Positions 51,825 to 61,219 of a stretch of 64,000 bases of DNA are shown here, in pieces (the first letter of the stretch is position 1; each line of letters opens with the position of its first letter). The stretch is taken from positions 1-64,000 of the forward strand of contig NZ_JOIJ01000015.1 of assembly GCF_000719975.1 (NCBI RefSeq). The letters run 5' to 3'. The stretch is from Prauserella rugosa. Its GTDB lineage: Bacteria > Actinomycetota > Actinomycetes > Mycobacteriales > Pseudonocardiaceae. The translations under genes and the position numbers were made by a program. The notes beneath the pieces are model-generated. The model had not been told where the DNA came from. It searched no databases and was given only the letters and a program-made list of their open reading frames with translations.

Positions 51825-53345
51825 ATGACCATCGACACCACCACCGCCCCGAGCGCCGAGCAGGCCCAGGTCGCCGTCAACGACATCGGGACGGAGGAAG
51901 ACTTCCTCGCCGCGATCGACAAGACCATCAAGTACTTCAACGATGGTGACATCGTCGAAGGCACGATCGTCAAGGTCGACCGTGACGAAGTGCTGCTCGA
52001 CATCGGTTACAAGACCGAGGGCGTCATCCCCTCTCGTGAGCTGTCCATCAAGCACGATGTCGACCCGGCCGAGGTTGTCGCCGTCGGTGACGAGGTGGAG
52101 GCCCTTGTCCTGCAGAAGGAGGACAAGGAAGGCCGTCTGATCCTGTCCAAGAAGCGCGCCCAGTACGAGCGCGCCTGGGGCACGATCGAGGAGCTCAAGG
52201 AGAAGGACGAGCCGGTCAAGGGCACCGTCATCGAGGTCGTCAAGGGCGGCCTCATCCTCGACATCGGCCTCCGCGGCTTCCTGCCCGCCTCGCTGGTCGA
52301 GATGCGCCGCGTGCGCGACCTGCAGCCGTACGTCGGCCGCGAGCTCGAGGCCAAGATCATCGAGCTGGACAAGAACCGCAACAACGTGGTCCTGTCCCGT
52401 CGCGCCTACCTGGAGCAGACCCAGTCCGAGGTGCGCAGCGAGTTCCTCAACGCGCTGGCCAAGGGCCAGGTCCGCAAGGGCGTCGTCTCCTCGATCGTCA
52501 ACTTCGGTGCGTTCGTGGACCTCGGCGGCGTCGACGGCCTGGTGCACGTCTCGGAGCTGTCCTGGAAGCACATCGACCACCCGTCCGAGGTCGTCGAGGT
52601 CGGCCAGGAGGTCACGGTCGAGGTCCTCGAGGTGGACATGGACCGCGAGCGCGTGTCCCTGTCGCTGAAGGCCACCCAGGAAGACCCGTGGCGTCAGTTC
52701 GCCCGCACCCACGCGATCGGCCAGATCGTGCCGGGCAAGGTCACCAAGCTCGTCCCGTTCGGCGCGTTCGTCCGCGTCGAGGAGGGCATCGAGGGCCTGG
52801 TGCACATCTCCGAGCTGGCCGAGCGCCACGTGGAGATCCCGGAGCAGGTCGTGCAGGTCGGCACCGAGGTCATGGTCAAGGTCATCGACATCGACCTCGA
52901 GCGTCGTCGCATCTCGCTGTCGCTGAAGCAGGCGAACGAGGGCTTCACGCCGGACGCCGACTTCGACCCGACGCAGTACGGCATGGCCGCCGAGTACGAC
53001 GAGCAGGGCAACTACATCTACCCCGAGGGCTTCGACCCCGACACCCAGGAGTGGCAGGAAGGGTACGAGGCCCAGCGCGAGGAGTGGGAGAAGCAGTACG
53101 CCGAGGCGCACGCTCGCTACGAGCAGCACATGCGCCAGGTGGCCGAGGCTGCTGCCGCCAACGCCGCTGCCGCGGCCGACGCCGCGACCGGTGTCGAGGG
53201 TGGCGAGCAGAACTACACCTCGGGTGGCGGCTCGACCTCCTCGTCGACGTCCACGTCGTCGGAGCAGCCCGCCCAGAGCGGCGGCACGCTGGCCAGCGAC
53301 GAGCAGCTCGCGGCGCTGCGGGAGAAGCTCTCCGGCGGTGCGTGA
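51825..53345 (+). CDS. rpsA: 30S ribosomal protein S1
   Basis: The product is 506 aa from ATG 51825 with CCGGAG upstream. Four S1 RNA-binding repeats are recognisable: DIVEGTIVKVDRDEVLLDIGYKTEGVIP, GTVIEVVKGGLILDIGLRGFLP, GVVSSIVNFGAFVDLGGVDGLVHVS and GKVTKLVPFGAFVRVEEGIEGLVHIS (residues about 40-370 in total). The C-terminal 135 residues are acidic, Ser/Ala-rich and disordered, as in actinobacterial S1. It helps mRNA bind the 30S subunit. Codon use is the most biased in the window. Confidence 0.98.
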   Translation: MTIDTTTAPSAEQAQVAVNDIGTEEDFLAAIDKTIKYFNDGDIVEGTIVKVDRDEVLLDIGYKTEGVIPSRELSIKHDVDPAEVVAVGDEVEALVLQKEDKEGRLILSKKRAQYERAWGTIEELKEKDEPVKGTVIEVVKGGLILDIGLRGFLPASLVEMRRVRDLQPYVGRELEAKIIELDKNRNNVVLSRRAYLEQTQSEVRSEFLNALAKGQVRKGVVSSIVNFGAFVDLGGVDGLVHVSELSWKHIDHPSEVVEVGQEVTVEVLEVDMDRERVSLSLKATQEDPWRQFARTHAIGQIVPGKVTKLVPFGAFVRVEEGIEGLVHISELAERHVEIPEQVVQVGTEVMVKVIDIDLERRRISLSLKQANEGFTPDADFDPTQYGMAAEYDEQGNYIYPEGFDPDTQEWQEGYEAQREEWEKQYAEAHARYEQHMRQVAEAAAANAAAAADAATGVEGGEQNYTSGGGSTSSSTSTSSEQPAQSGGTLASDEQLAALREKLSGGA

Positions 53346-53352
53346 GTAGCGT

Positions 53353-53373
53353 GAACACCTCGCGGAGGTGTTC
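53353..53373. terminator. First hairpin after rpsA
   Basis: GAACACCTC and its complement around GCG, 8 bp after the stop codon. It may protect the 3' end or assist termination. Confidence 0.6.
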
Positions 53374-53393
53374 GGACGCGCTGTGAAGCGAGA

Positions 53394-53431
53394 ACGGCGG
53401 CCCCGGTCCGGCAACGGATCGGGGCCGCCGT
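53394..53431. terminator. Main rpsA terminator
   Basis: ACGGCGGCCCCG pairs with CGGGGCCGCCGT, with a second short TCCG/CGGA stem in the loop. Confidence 0.8.
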
Positions 53432-53447
53432 CGTATGTGTGGGTGTG

Positions 53448-53481
53448 CCGGTGTCGCGCGGCAGCTGCGGCGCGACACCGG
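53448..53481. terminator. Third hairpin downstream of rpsA
   Basis: CCGGTGTCGCG and CGCGACACCGG form an 11-bp perfect stem with a 12-nt loop. Confidence 0.6.
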
Positions 53482-53495
53482 TCACGGACATGCGA

Positions 53496-53532
53496 AACGG
53501 CCCGCCACTGCACGGGGCAGCGGCGGGCCGTT
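53496..53532. terminator. Hairpin serving the minus-strand 70-aa gene
   Basis: AACGGCCCGCC and GGCGGGCCGTT, 11-bp perfect stem, 15-nt loop, located about 37 bp past the stop of the gene at 53569. Confidence 0.65.
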
Positions 53533-53568
53533 CGGCTGTCTCGAGGCCGGCGGCCGAGCGGGGTGGCG

Positions 53569-53781
53569 TCAGGCGGTGGCGGGTGCCCAGGCGCGTTCGT
53601 GTGCGGCGGCGCGGGCGCGGCGGCGCAGGCCGGCGAGGCTGTGCTTCGCGGGTACGAGCAGAGCCGTCAGCCAGTTGCGCCGGTGCTCGTCGAGCGCCTG
53701 CGCGACGGCCCGGTGCATGACACAGTGCACCAGGCCCGGTGTGCCCAGTCGGTGTTTGCCGACGTACGTGTTGGCGGGCAT
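53569..53781 (-). CDS. Small conserved hypothetical protein (70 aa)
   Basis: The ATG at 53781 has a strong GGAGG 4 bases upstream, which supports translation of this 70-aa frame (MPANTYVGKHRLGTPGLVHCVMHRAVAQ at the start). It is basic, with an Arg/Ala-rich C-terminal helix and one Cys/His/His cluster (VHCVMHRA). No membrane segment or signal. A terminator-like hairpin follows. Function unknown. Confidence 0.6.
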   Translation of the reverse strand: MPANTYVGKHRLGTPGLVHCVMHRAVAQALDEHRRNWLTALLVPAKHSLAGLRRRARAAAHERAWAPATA

Positions 53782-53936
53782 CGTTCCTCCGTATGAGCGA
53801 TAGCCGTCGCCAGGGACAGTAGGTAGTCAACGCCTGAGTGTGGTGGAACCCGACGGCGTGTCACCCGAATTCGCTGCATAACGGTTTGGTCGACGGCGGA
53901 GCGTCGGCCCGCGTGGCGAACTGGTTGAATGCGCGC

Positions 53937-55130
53937 ATGCTGCGTGTAGGGCTGACGGGTGGAATCGGATCGGGCAAGTCGACGGTGGCCGCGAGGCTGG
54001 CCGAGCTCGGTGCCACGGTGATCGACGCCGATCGGATCGCCAGGGAGGTCGTCGAACCGGGAACGGACGGACTCGCCGAGATCGTCGCGGAGTTCGGCGA
54101 GTCCGTCCTGACCGCGGGCGGCGAGCTCGATCGCACCGCGCTGGCGGCCAAGGCCTTCGCCGACGACGAATCACGGGCGCGGCTGAACGCGATCACGCAC
54201 CCGCGCATCGGACGGCGCACCGTCGAACTGATGCAGCAGGCGGCCCCGGACGCGATCGTCGTGCACGACATCCCCCTGCTCGTCGAGGGCGGTATGGGCG
54301 CGAACTACCACCTCGTGCTGGTCGTGGACGCCGACGAGGACGTGCGCGTCGAACGCCTCGTCGGTTCCCGCGGCATGGCCGAACAGGACGCCCGCGCCCG
54401 GATCGCCGCGCAGGCGACCCGCGAGCAGCGGGAGGCCGCCGCGGACGTGTGGCTCGACAACAGCGGGACGCAGGAGAAGGTACGGGCCGAGGTCGACGAG
54501 CTGTGGCACGAGCGGCTGGTTCCGTTCGAGGCGAACGTGCGGCTGCGTGCCCCGCGTCCGCCGAAGCCCCCGGTGATCGTGGAGCCCGACCCGACCTGGG
54601 CGGTGCAGGCGGAGCGGTTGCTGGCCCGGGTGCGGGTGGCGGCGGGCGACAAGGCCGTTCGGGTCGACCACATCGGGTCGACCGCGGTGCCGGGGCTGCC
54701 CGCCAAGGACACGATCGACCTGCAGCTGACCGTGCGCACCCTGGCCGATGCGGACCTCATCGGCGACGCGCTGTCGGACGCGGGTTTCGTGCGCGCCGAG
54801 GGGCACTGGTTCGACCAACCGCAGGACGAGTCCACGCCGCCGGAGCGGTGGCACAAGCGATTCCACTACGGCGCCGATCCGCAGCGCCCGGTGAACCTGC
54901 ACGTGCGCTCGACCGAGGGACCGGCGTGGCGGCTGGCGCTGCTGTTCCGCGACTGGATCCGCGAACACCCGAAGGAGGCGGAGGTGTACGCCGACATCAA
55001 GCAGCGGCTGGCACGCGCGCACGCCGACGACGCGAGTTCGCTGAACTACTCGGAGGAGAAGCAGTCGTGGGTCGACGCGGCGTTCGTCCGCGCGCAGCGC
55101 TGGGCAGCCGACACCGGCTGGGAGGCGTGA
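53937..55130 (+). CDS. coaE: Dephospho-CoA kinase fused to GrpB/UPF0157 domain
   Basis: The product is 397 aa from ATG 53937. Residues 1-200 are CoaE: P-loop LTGGIGSGKST, DADRIAREVVEPG and the lid region. Residues about 215-395 are the GrpB/UPF0157 nucleotidyltransferase-like domain with VRVDHIGSTAVPGLPAKDTIDLQLTV. The fusion is characteristic of actinobacteria (as in Mycobacterium tuberculosis CoaE). CoaE phosphorylates dephospho-CoA at the 3'-OH, the last CoA step; the GrpB domain probably helps fold or regulate it. Confidence 0.97.
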   Translation: MLRVGLTGGIGSGKSTVAARLAELGATVIDADRIAREVVEPGTDGLAEIVAEFGESVLTAGGELDRTALAAKAFADDESRARLNAITHPRIGRRTVELMQQAAPDAIVVHDIPLLVEGGMGANYHLVLVVDADEDVRVERLVGSRGMAEQDARARIAAQATREQREAAADVWLDNSGTQEKVRAEVDELWHERLVPFEANVRLRAPRPPKPPVIVEPDPTWAVQAERLLARVRVAAGDKAVRVDHIGSTAVPGLPAKDTIDLQLTVRTLADADLIGDALSDAGFVRAEGHWFDQPQDESTPPERWHKRFHYGADPQRPVNLHVRSTEGPAWRLALLFRDWIREHPKEAEVYADIKQRLARAHADDASSLNYSEEKQSWVDAAFVRAQRWAADTGWEA

Positions 55131-55133
55131 CGC

Positions 55134-56183
55134 TTACGCAGCCGTGCCCATCCCGGCGAGATAGGCCAGGTGGTGCGAGGTCGCGAAAGCGATCGGCTTG
55201 CTCGAGTCGCCAAGGCCTTTCGCCCCGCCATCCGCTGCCACGGACAGGGCATGGTCGCCCCACGAGAAGTCCGGTCCTGCGAACACCGCATCGTCGGTCA
55301 GGTCCCGGCATACGTTGCGGAAGGCGCGGGCCCGGGGCGGCCCGTCCACAGAGGGAGATTCCGCGTCGTCGGGCGAGGGGATTGGGCGCCGTCCGTACCA
55401 CCAGCCGGCTCGGCAGCTGTACTTCACGCTGACATGGCGGGCTCGCCATCCCTGGCCGGGCGCAGGGTGGACGACACCGTAATCGCCGAAAAGTACGTCG
55501 GTGTGCTGCGTGGTCGCCGCATGCCACAGCTGCTCTTCGTGTCGGTCCTGACGCCATGCACCTCGCCTGTCGAGTTGTGCCGGTACCGAGCCGCTCAACA
55601 GGACAAGGCTGCGGAACTCCGCGGTCGTTTTCACCGCCTCCACGGAACTCACCACACGATCCGTGGTGTGGGTGGTTGCTGATTCGACGAAACCGAGGTC
55701 GAGCACGATGTCCGTCGAAGACGGGGGCGTCCTTACGGCTGCTAGGAGCCGTGCGAGTTCGACGGCGAGATGGGCCGACGGGCGAAGACGGACCGCGACG
55801 CCCGTGCCTGTCTCCGAGCCGAGCCTGCCGATGCTCGCCGCCATCTGCACCGTGGCGCCGTGACGCACCACCGGCAGGATCGGTAGTGAACCGAACAGGT
55901 CGCTTTCGGCCTCCAGCCGGTCGATCAGTGCTCCGAGAGGACCCTGTGGGGCGAATTCGGAGGGCTCCGTGTCCGTGGCGTCGACCGCGAGCGCACGACC
56001 GTGACAGTGCAGATGCTGTGCGGATCGAACAGCGCAGCTTAGTTGGCTTTCCGCCGTCGATGCCTGATCGAGGATCATCATCGGCTGCACCCGGTGGATG
56101 TGATCGCGCGGCATTCGGGTGATGGCCGAGGTTTCACCGCCCTTCGCTCGCAGGGCGACCCAGGTGAGAGCGCTATGTGCCAC
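55134..56183 (-). CDS. Beta_protein-family (T4 beta-like) protein, solitary
   Basis: The product is about 349 aa. GTG 56183 is chosen because GGAGG lies 8 bases upstream; GTG 56192 overlaps that site. The pattern WVALRAKGGETSAI near the start, LPILPVVRHG and GVAVRLRPSAHL, DIVLDLGFVES, the VLLSGSVPAQL segment and VLFGDYGVVHPAP match the Beta_protein family best, as far as I can judge without a search. Members occur in phages and in defence or mobile gene neighbourhoods. GC appears lower than in coaE and uvrB on either side. Its role is unknown. Stop codons are only 4 bp from the coaE stop. Confidence 0.55.
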   Translation of the reverse strand: MAHSALTWVALRAKGGETSAITRMPRDHIHRVQPMMILDQASTAESQLSCAVRSAQHLHCHGRALAVDATDTEPSEFAPQGPLGALIDRLEAESDLFGSLPILPVVRHGATVQMAASIGRLGSETGTGVAVRLRPSAHLAVELARLLAAVRTPPSSTDIVLDLGFVESATTHTTDRVVSSVEAVKTTAEFRSLVLLSGSVPAQLDRRGAWRQDRHEEQLWHAATTQHTDVLFGDYGVVHPAPGQGWRARHVSVKYSCRAGWWYGRRPIPSPDDAESPSVDGPPRARAFRNVCRDLTDDAVFAGPDFSWGDHALSVAADGGAKGLGDSSKPIAFATSHHLAYLAGMGTAA

Positions 56184-56285
56184 GGCCACCACCTCCGCAG
56201 AGCTCCCAGCAATCGCGTGCTTTGGGTGAAGTTACCGTTACGGCACGTGTGCGCGAAGCCGCCAGGAAGGTGATCGCCGCGCGAC

Positions 56286-56795
56286 TCAGTCACGGCGTTT
56301 CCAGGTGAGGGTGACGTCGAGAGTGGCGAGCCAGGCGCCGAGGTCGTGGCCGTGGCGGGACAGGGCGGCCAGCGCCGTGTAGGCGGTCTCGAGGGCCTCG
56401 GCGGCGTCGGCGTGGGTCAGCAGGCCCGTGCTCGCCGCCTCGAGGAGCTCGTCGGTGTCGATGACCTCGACGTCGCGGTGCTGGCGCAGCACCAGGTCCA
56501 GGTACAGGTCGCGGGCGTGCCACACGTCGTCGCCGCGCGTGATCGACACGACGTCGAGGTAGAAGTCCTGGTCCTTCTCGTACCCGGGGTTGAACCAGAA
56601 GTCGGTCACGCGCAGGTCGAGCTCGGGCAGCAGCCACGATTCGAGGTAGTGGAACTGGCGCCTGCCCGGGGTGGGCCGTGCCAGGTACAGGCCGAAGGGG
56701 GTGACCCGGTACTCGTCGACCTCGCGGACGATGCCCTTGGGGTCGGTGTTGGTCCCGGCTGCGACGTCGAAGGTCTCGCACTTCGGCGGGTGCAT
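56286..56795 (-). CDS. DUF402 domain protein
   Basis: The product is 169 aa from ATG 56795 ([10 protein letters not shown]); ATG 56804 is the alternative. DUF402 features are [26 protein letters not shown] and [19 protein letters not shown], then [15 protein letters not shown]. Family members with solved structures hydrolyse nucleoside diphosphates or act as ribonuclease-like enzymes. It is divergent from uvrB over 107 bp, the actinobacterial arrangement also seen in mycobacteria. Exact substrate not visible. Confidence 0.88.
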   Translation of the reverse strand: MHPPKCETFDVAAGTNTDPKGIVREVDEYRVTPFGLYLARPTPGRRQFHYLESWLLPELDLRVTDFWFNPGYEKDQDFYLDVVSITRGDDVWHARDLYLDLVLRQHRDVEVIDTDELLEAASTGLLTHADAAEALETAYTALAALSRHGHDLGAWLATLDVTLTWKRRD

Positions 56796-56902
56796 GGCGA
56801 TCATCTTGCTCGGTGCGCGCCCGGTCGTCGAGCGATCGACCGGTGGATCCGGCCGCGAGCCGCGGGCCGACATTGTCGGTGGGGCCGCATACCCTGGGGG
56901 AC

Positions 56903-59062
<2,160 letters not shown>

Positions 59063-59066
59063 CCGG

Positions 59067-59450
59067 TCAGGACGCGCCGGGGTCGGGCTCGAGCATGCCG
59101 AACAGCGTGCCCTCCGGGTCGCGGCAGTAGACCAACCTGCCGACCTCCGGGATGGTGCGCACCGGCCCGGCCACACTGCCGCCCGCCTGTTCGACTTCGC
59201 GCATCATCAACTCCAGGTCGTCGACATCCATCGTCAGCGAACACGTGGGAGCCGCGGCACCGTTCTGCGGCGGTGGCTGGTCGCGCAACACGAGATTGCC
59301 GTCGATGCCCTGCGCGCCGGTGCCGGTCGTGATCGCCCACATGGCCTCGGGCGCCCATCTTTCGAAGTGCCATTCGAACACGGTCGTGTAGAACGTGATC
59401 GCGCGCTCCGGATCGCTCGCGTAGACCTCGAAGAACACGGGACGAGGCAT
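59067..59450 (-). CDS. VOC-family protein, CFP32/glyoxalase-like
   Basis: The product is 127 aa from ATG 59450 with AAGGAGG upstream. It begins PVFFEVYASDPERAITFYTTVFEWHFERW and ends VYCRDPEGTLFGMLEPDP, the pattern of CFP32/27-kDa antigen-like single-module VOC proteins. It is stop-to-stop with uvrB at 4 bp. No ligands beyond the fold can be assigned. Confidence 0.87.
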   Translation of the reverse strand: MPRPVFFEVYASDPERAITFYTTVFEWHFERWAPEAMWAITTGTGAQGIDGNLVLRDQPPPQNGAAAPTCSLTMDVDDLELMMREVEQAGGSVAGPVRTIPEVGRLVYCRDPEGTLFGMLEPDPGAS

Positions 59451-59645
59451 GACGGCCTCCTTACCGGATATCGGTCGCATGCGGGAAAGGACGATCCTGC
59501 CTCGAAATTGTCGGTCATTCCTGCCGGCCTGTCATCAGCACCGAACCCACCGGGTGGACCCGGAACCCTCCGGTGACGCCGAACCGACCGGGAAACGTCG
59601 CTCGCGGGAAACACCGGCGAAACGGCGCGTGACTAGCGTGCCGCC

Positions 59646-60104
59646 ATGACCGCCACCCCGATCACCAAGAAGGACGCGGCCACCGTCGTCCTGGCCGCCA
59701 AGGACCGCCTGGGACTGACCTGGGAGAAGCTCGCCGAACTCCTCGACGCGCCGGTCGCCTGGTCGACCGCGGCGCTGCTCGGGCAGCACCCGTTGAGCGC
59801 GGAGCAGGCGCGTACCGCCGCGCAGGTGCTCGAACTCGACGACGAGGTCGCCGCCGCCCTGCGCGCGCAGCCGACGCGCGGAGCACTCGAGACCGCCGTG
59901 CCCACCGACCCGACGATCTACCGGTTCTACGAGGTCCTCCAGGTCTACGGGCCCACGATCAAGGAACTGATCCACGAGAAGTTCGGCGACGGGATCATGA
60001 GCGCCATCAACTTCCGGCTCGACGTCGACCGTCGCGCCGACCCGGGCGGCGACCGGGTCGTGGTGACCCTGGACGGCAAGTTGCTCGCCTACCAGTGGGG
60101 CTGA
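59646..60104 (+). CDS. cynS: Cyanase (cyanate hydratase)
   Basis: The product is 152 aa, matching the family length. The N-terminal helical domain (about 1-80) precedes the catalytic domain [33 protein letters not shown]93, E96 and S119 correspond to the catalytic triad Arg96, Glu99, Ser122 of the Escherichia coli enzyme. It converts cyanate plus bicarbonate to ammonia and CO2. No carbonic anhydrase or cyanate transporter gene is adjacent, so the CO2 balance depends on genes elsewhere. Confidence 0.96.
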   Translation: MTATPITKKDAATVVLAAKDRLGLTWEKLAELLDAPVAWSTAALLGQHPLSAEQARTAAQVLELDDEVAAALRAQPTRGALETAVPTDPTIYRFYEVLQVYGPTIKELIHEKFGDGIMSAINFRLDVDRRADPGGDRVVVTLDGKLLAYQWG

Positions 60105-60135
60105 TCCGCACGGGCCGAGGCACGGCCGGAGGCAC

Positions 60136-60175
60136 AGCTGAGGTGGTGGCCGCCGCGCCGTCCACCACCTCAGCT
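60136..60175. terminator. Terminator between cynS and the ABC permease
   Basis: AGCTGAGGTGGTGG and its complement form a perfect 14-bp stem with a 12-nt loop, overlapping the stop region of the convergent permease gene. Confidence 0.75.
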
Positions 60176-61219
60176 CGTGACGTCCTTTGTCGCGAACCGG
60201 CGTGCCGCGAGCAGGAAGAACACCGTCCCGAACAGCGTGGCCGACAGCGCGCCGGACGCCATCCGGGTCCACTCGACGTCGGTCGCGATCAGATCCATCC
60301 ACGCGAACGAGAAATGCGTCGGCAGGAAGTCCCGCAGATCGCCGAGCGCGGTGATCTGGTCGAGGATCTGCGACAGGATCGACACCAGCACGGCCCCGCC
60401 GACCGCCCCGAGCGGCGCGTCGGTCGAGACGCTCAGCACCATCGCCAGGCCGGCGACCCACGCCAGGTGCACGATCAGGTACAGGGTGGCCAGGCCGAGC
60501 GCGAGCACGCTGTCGGAGAAGGCGATCGAATCGCCCGTCGGACTGATCGCCTCACCCGTGCCGTACCAGATCGTGCCGACGACGAGGGCCGACACCGGAA
60601 GCACCACGATCGTCAATGCCGACAGCAAAGCCGACGCCATCGCCTTCTGCCGGAGCAGCCGGTGCCGGGGCACCGGAATGGCGAGTAGGTATTTCAGGCT
60701 CGACCACGACGACTCGCTGGCGATCGTGTCGCCGAAGTACAGCGCCACGATCATCGGCAACAGGAACGAGCCCGACACGAACAGCGCCACCACGACGAAG
60801 TTCGGTGCGCTCGCGGTCGCCAGGTCGATGAACCCGCCCGACCGGCGGTTCGGACTGGCCTCGCCGATCTCGAACGCCGCGACCAGGATCACCGGCAACA
60901 GCGCGACGAACGCCAGCACCAGTTGCGTCCGCCGCCTGCGCAGCTGCCGCCGCAGTTCGACACCCAGCCGCAGCGTGCGGCCCGCGCGGTAGCCGGCGAC
61001 GGCGCCGTCGGCCCCGACACCCGCGGTCGGCTCGGCGTCGGCGGCGTCGGTCAACTCCTGCAGTGCAGCCGGGTCGGTGTGCACCCCGTGCTGATCGAGG
61101 GCGTGCCCCGCCCCGGTCGCCGCCGGGTTCCGCGCAGGCACTGTGCCGTCGCGTTCCGCGTTGCCCTTGCGTTCCGCGTTGCCCTCGGCGCTCGAGGTGT
61201 CCCGTTCCGCGTCGCTCAT
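60170..61219 (-). CDS. ABC-2 type transporter permease
   Basis: The product is 349 aa. A hydrophilic, acidic N-terminal tail of about 80 residues (with AEGNAERKGNAERDG repeat) is unusual. Six membrane segments follow, from about residue 100, with SGSFLLPMIVALYFGDTIASESSWSSLKYLLAIPVPRHRLLRQKAMASALLS (in parts) typical of ABC-2 membrane proteins. Its start overlaps the stop of the hydrolase-ATPase gene by 4 bp, so the two form one transporter. The exported substrate is unknown. Confidence 0.88.
   Translation of the reverse strand: MSDAERDTSSAEGNAERKGNAERDGTVPARNPAATGAGHALDQHGVHTDPAALQELTDAADAEPTAGVGADGAVAGYRAGRTLRLGVELRRQLRRRRTQLVLAFVALLPVILVAAFEIGEASPNRRSGGFIDLATASAPNFVVVALFVSGSFLLPMIVALYFGDTIASESSWSSLKYLLAIPVPRHRLLRQKAMASALLSALTIVVLPVSALVVGTIWYGTGEAISPTGDSIAFSDSVLALGLATLYLIVHLAWVAGLAMVLSVSTDAPLGAVGGAVLVSILSQILDQITALGDLRDFLPTHFSFAWMDLIATDVEWTRMASGALSATLFGTVFFLLAARRFATKDVTS

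Noticed and set aside
51822..53513. Long minus-strand frame opposite rpsA
   Set aside because: It is the antisense of rpsA codon bias (Leu/Asp/Val runs) and has no known domain.
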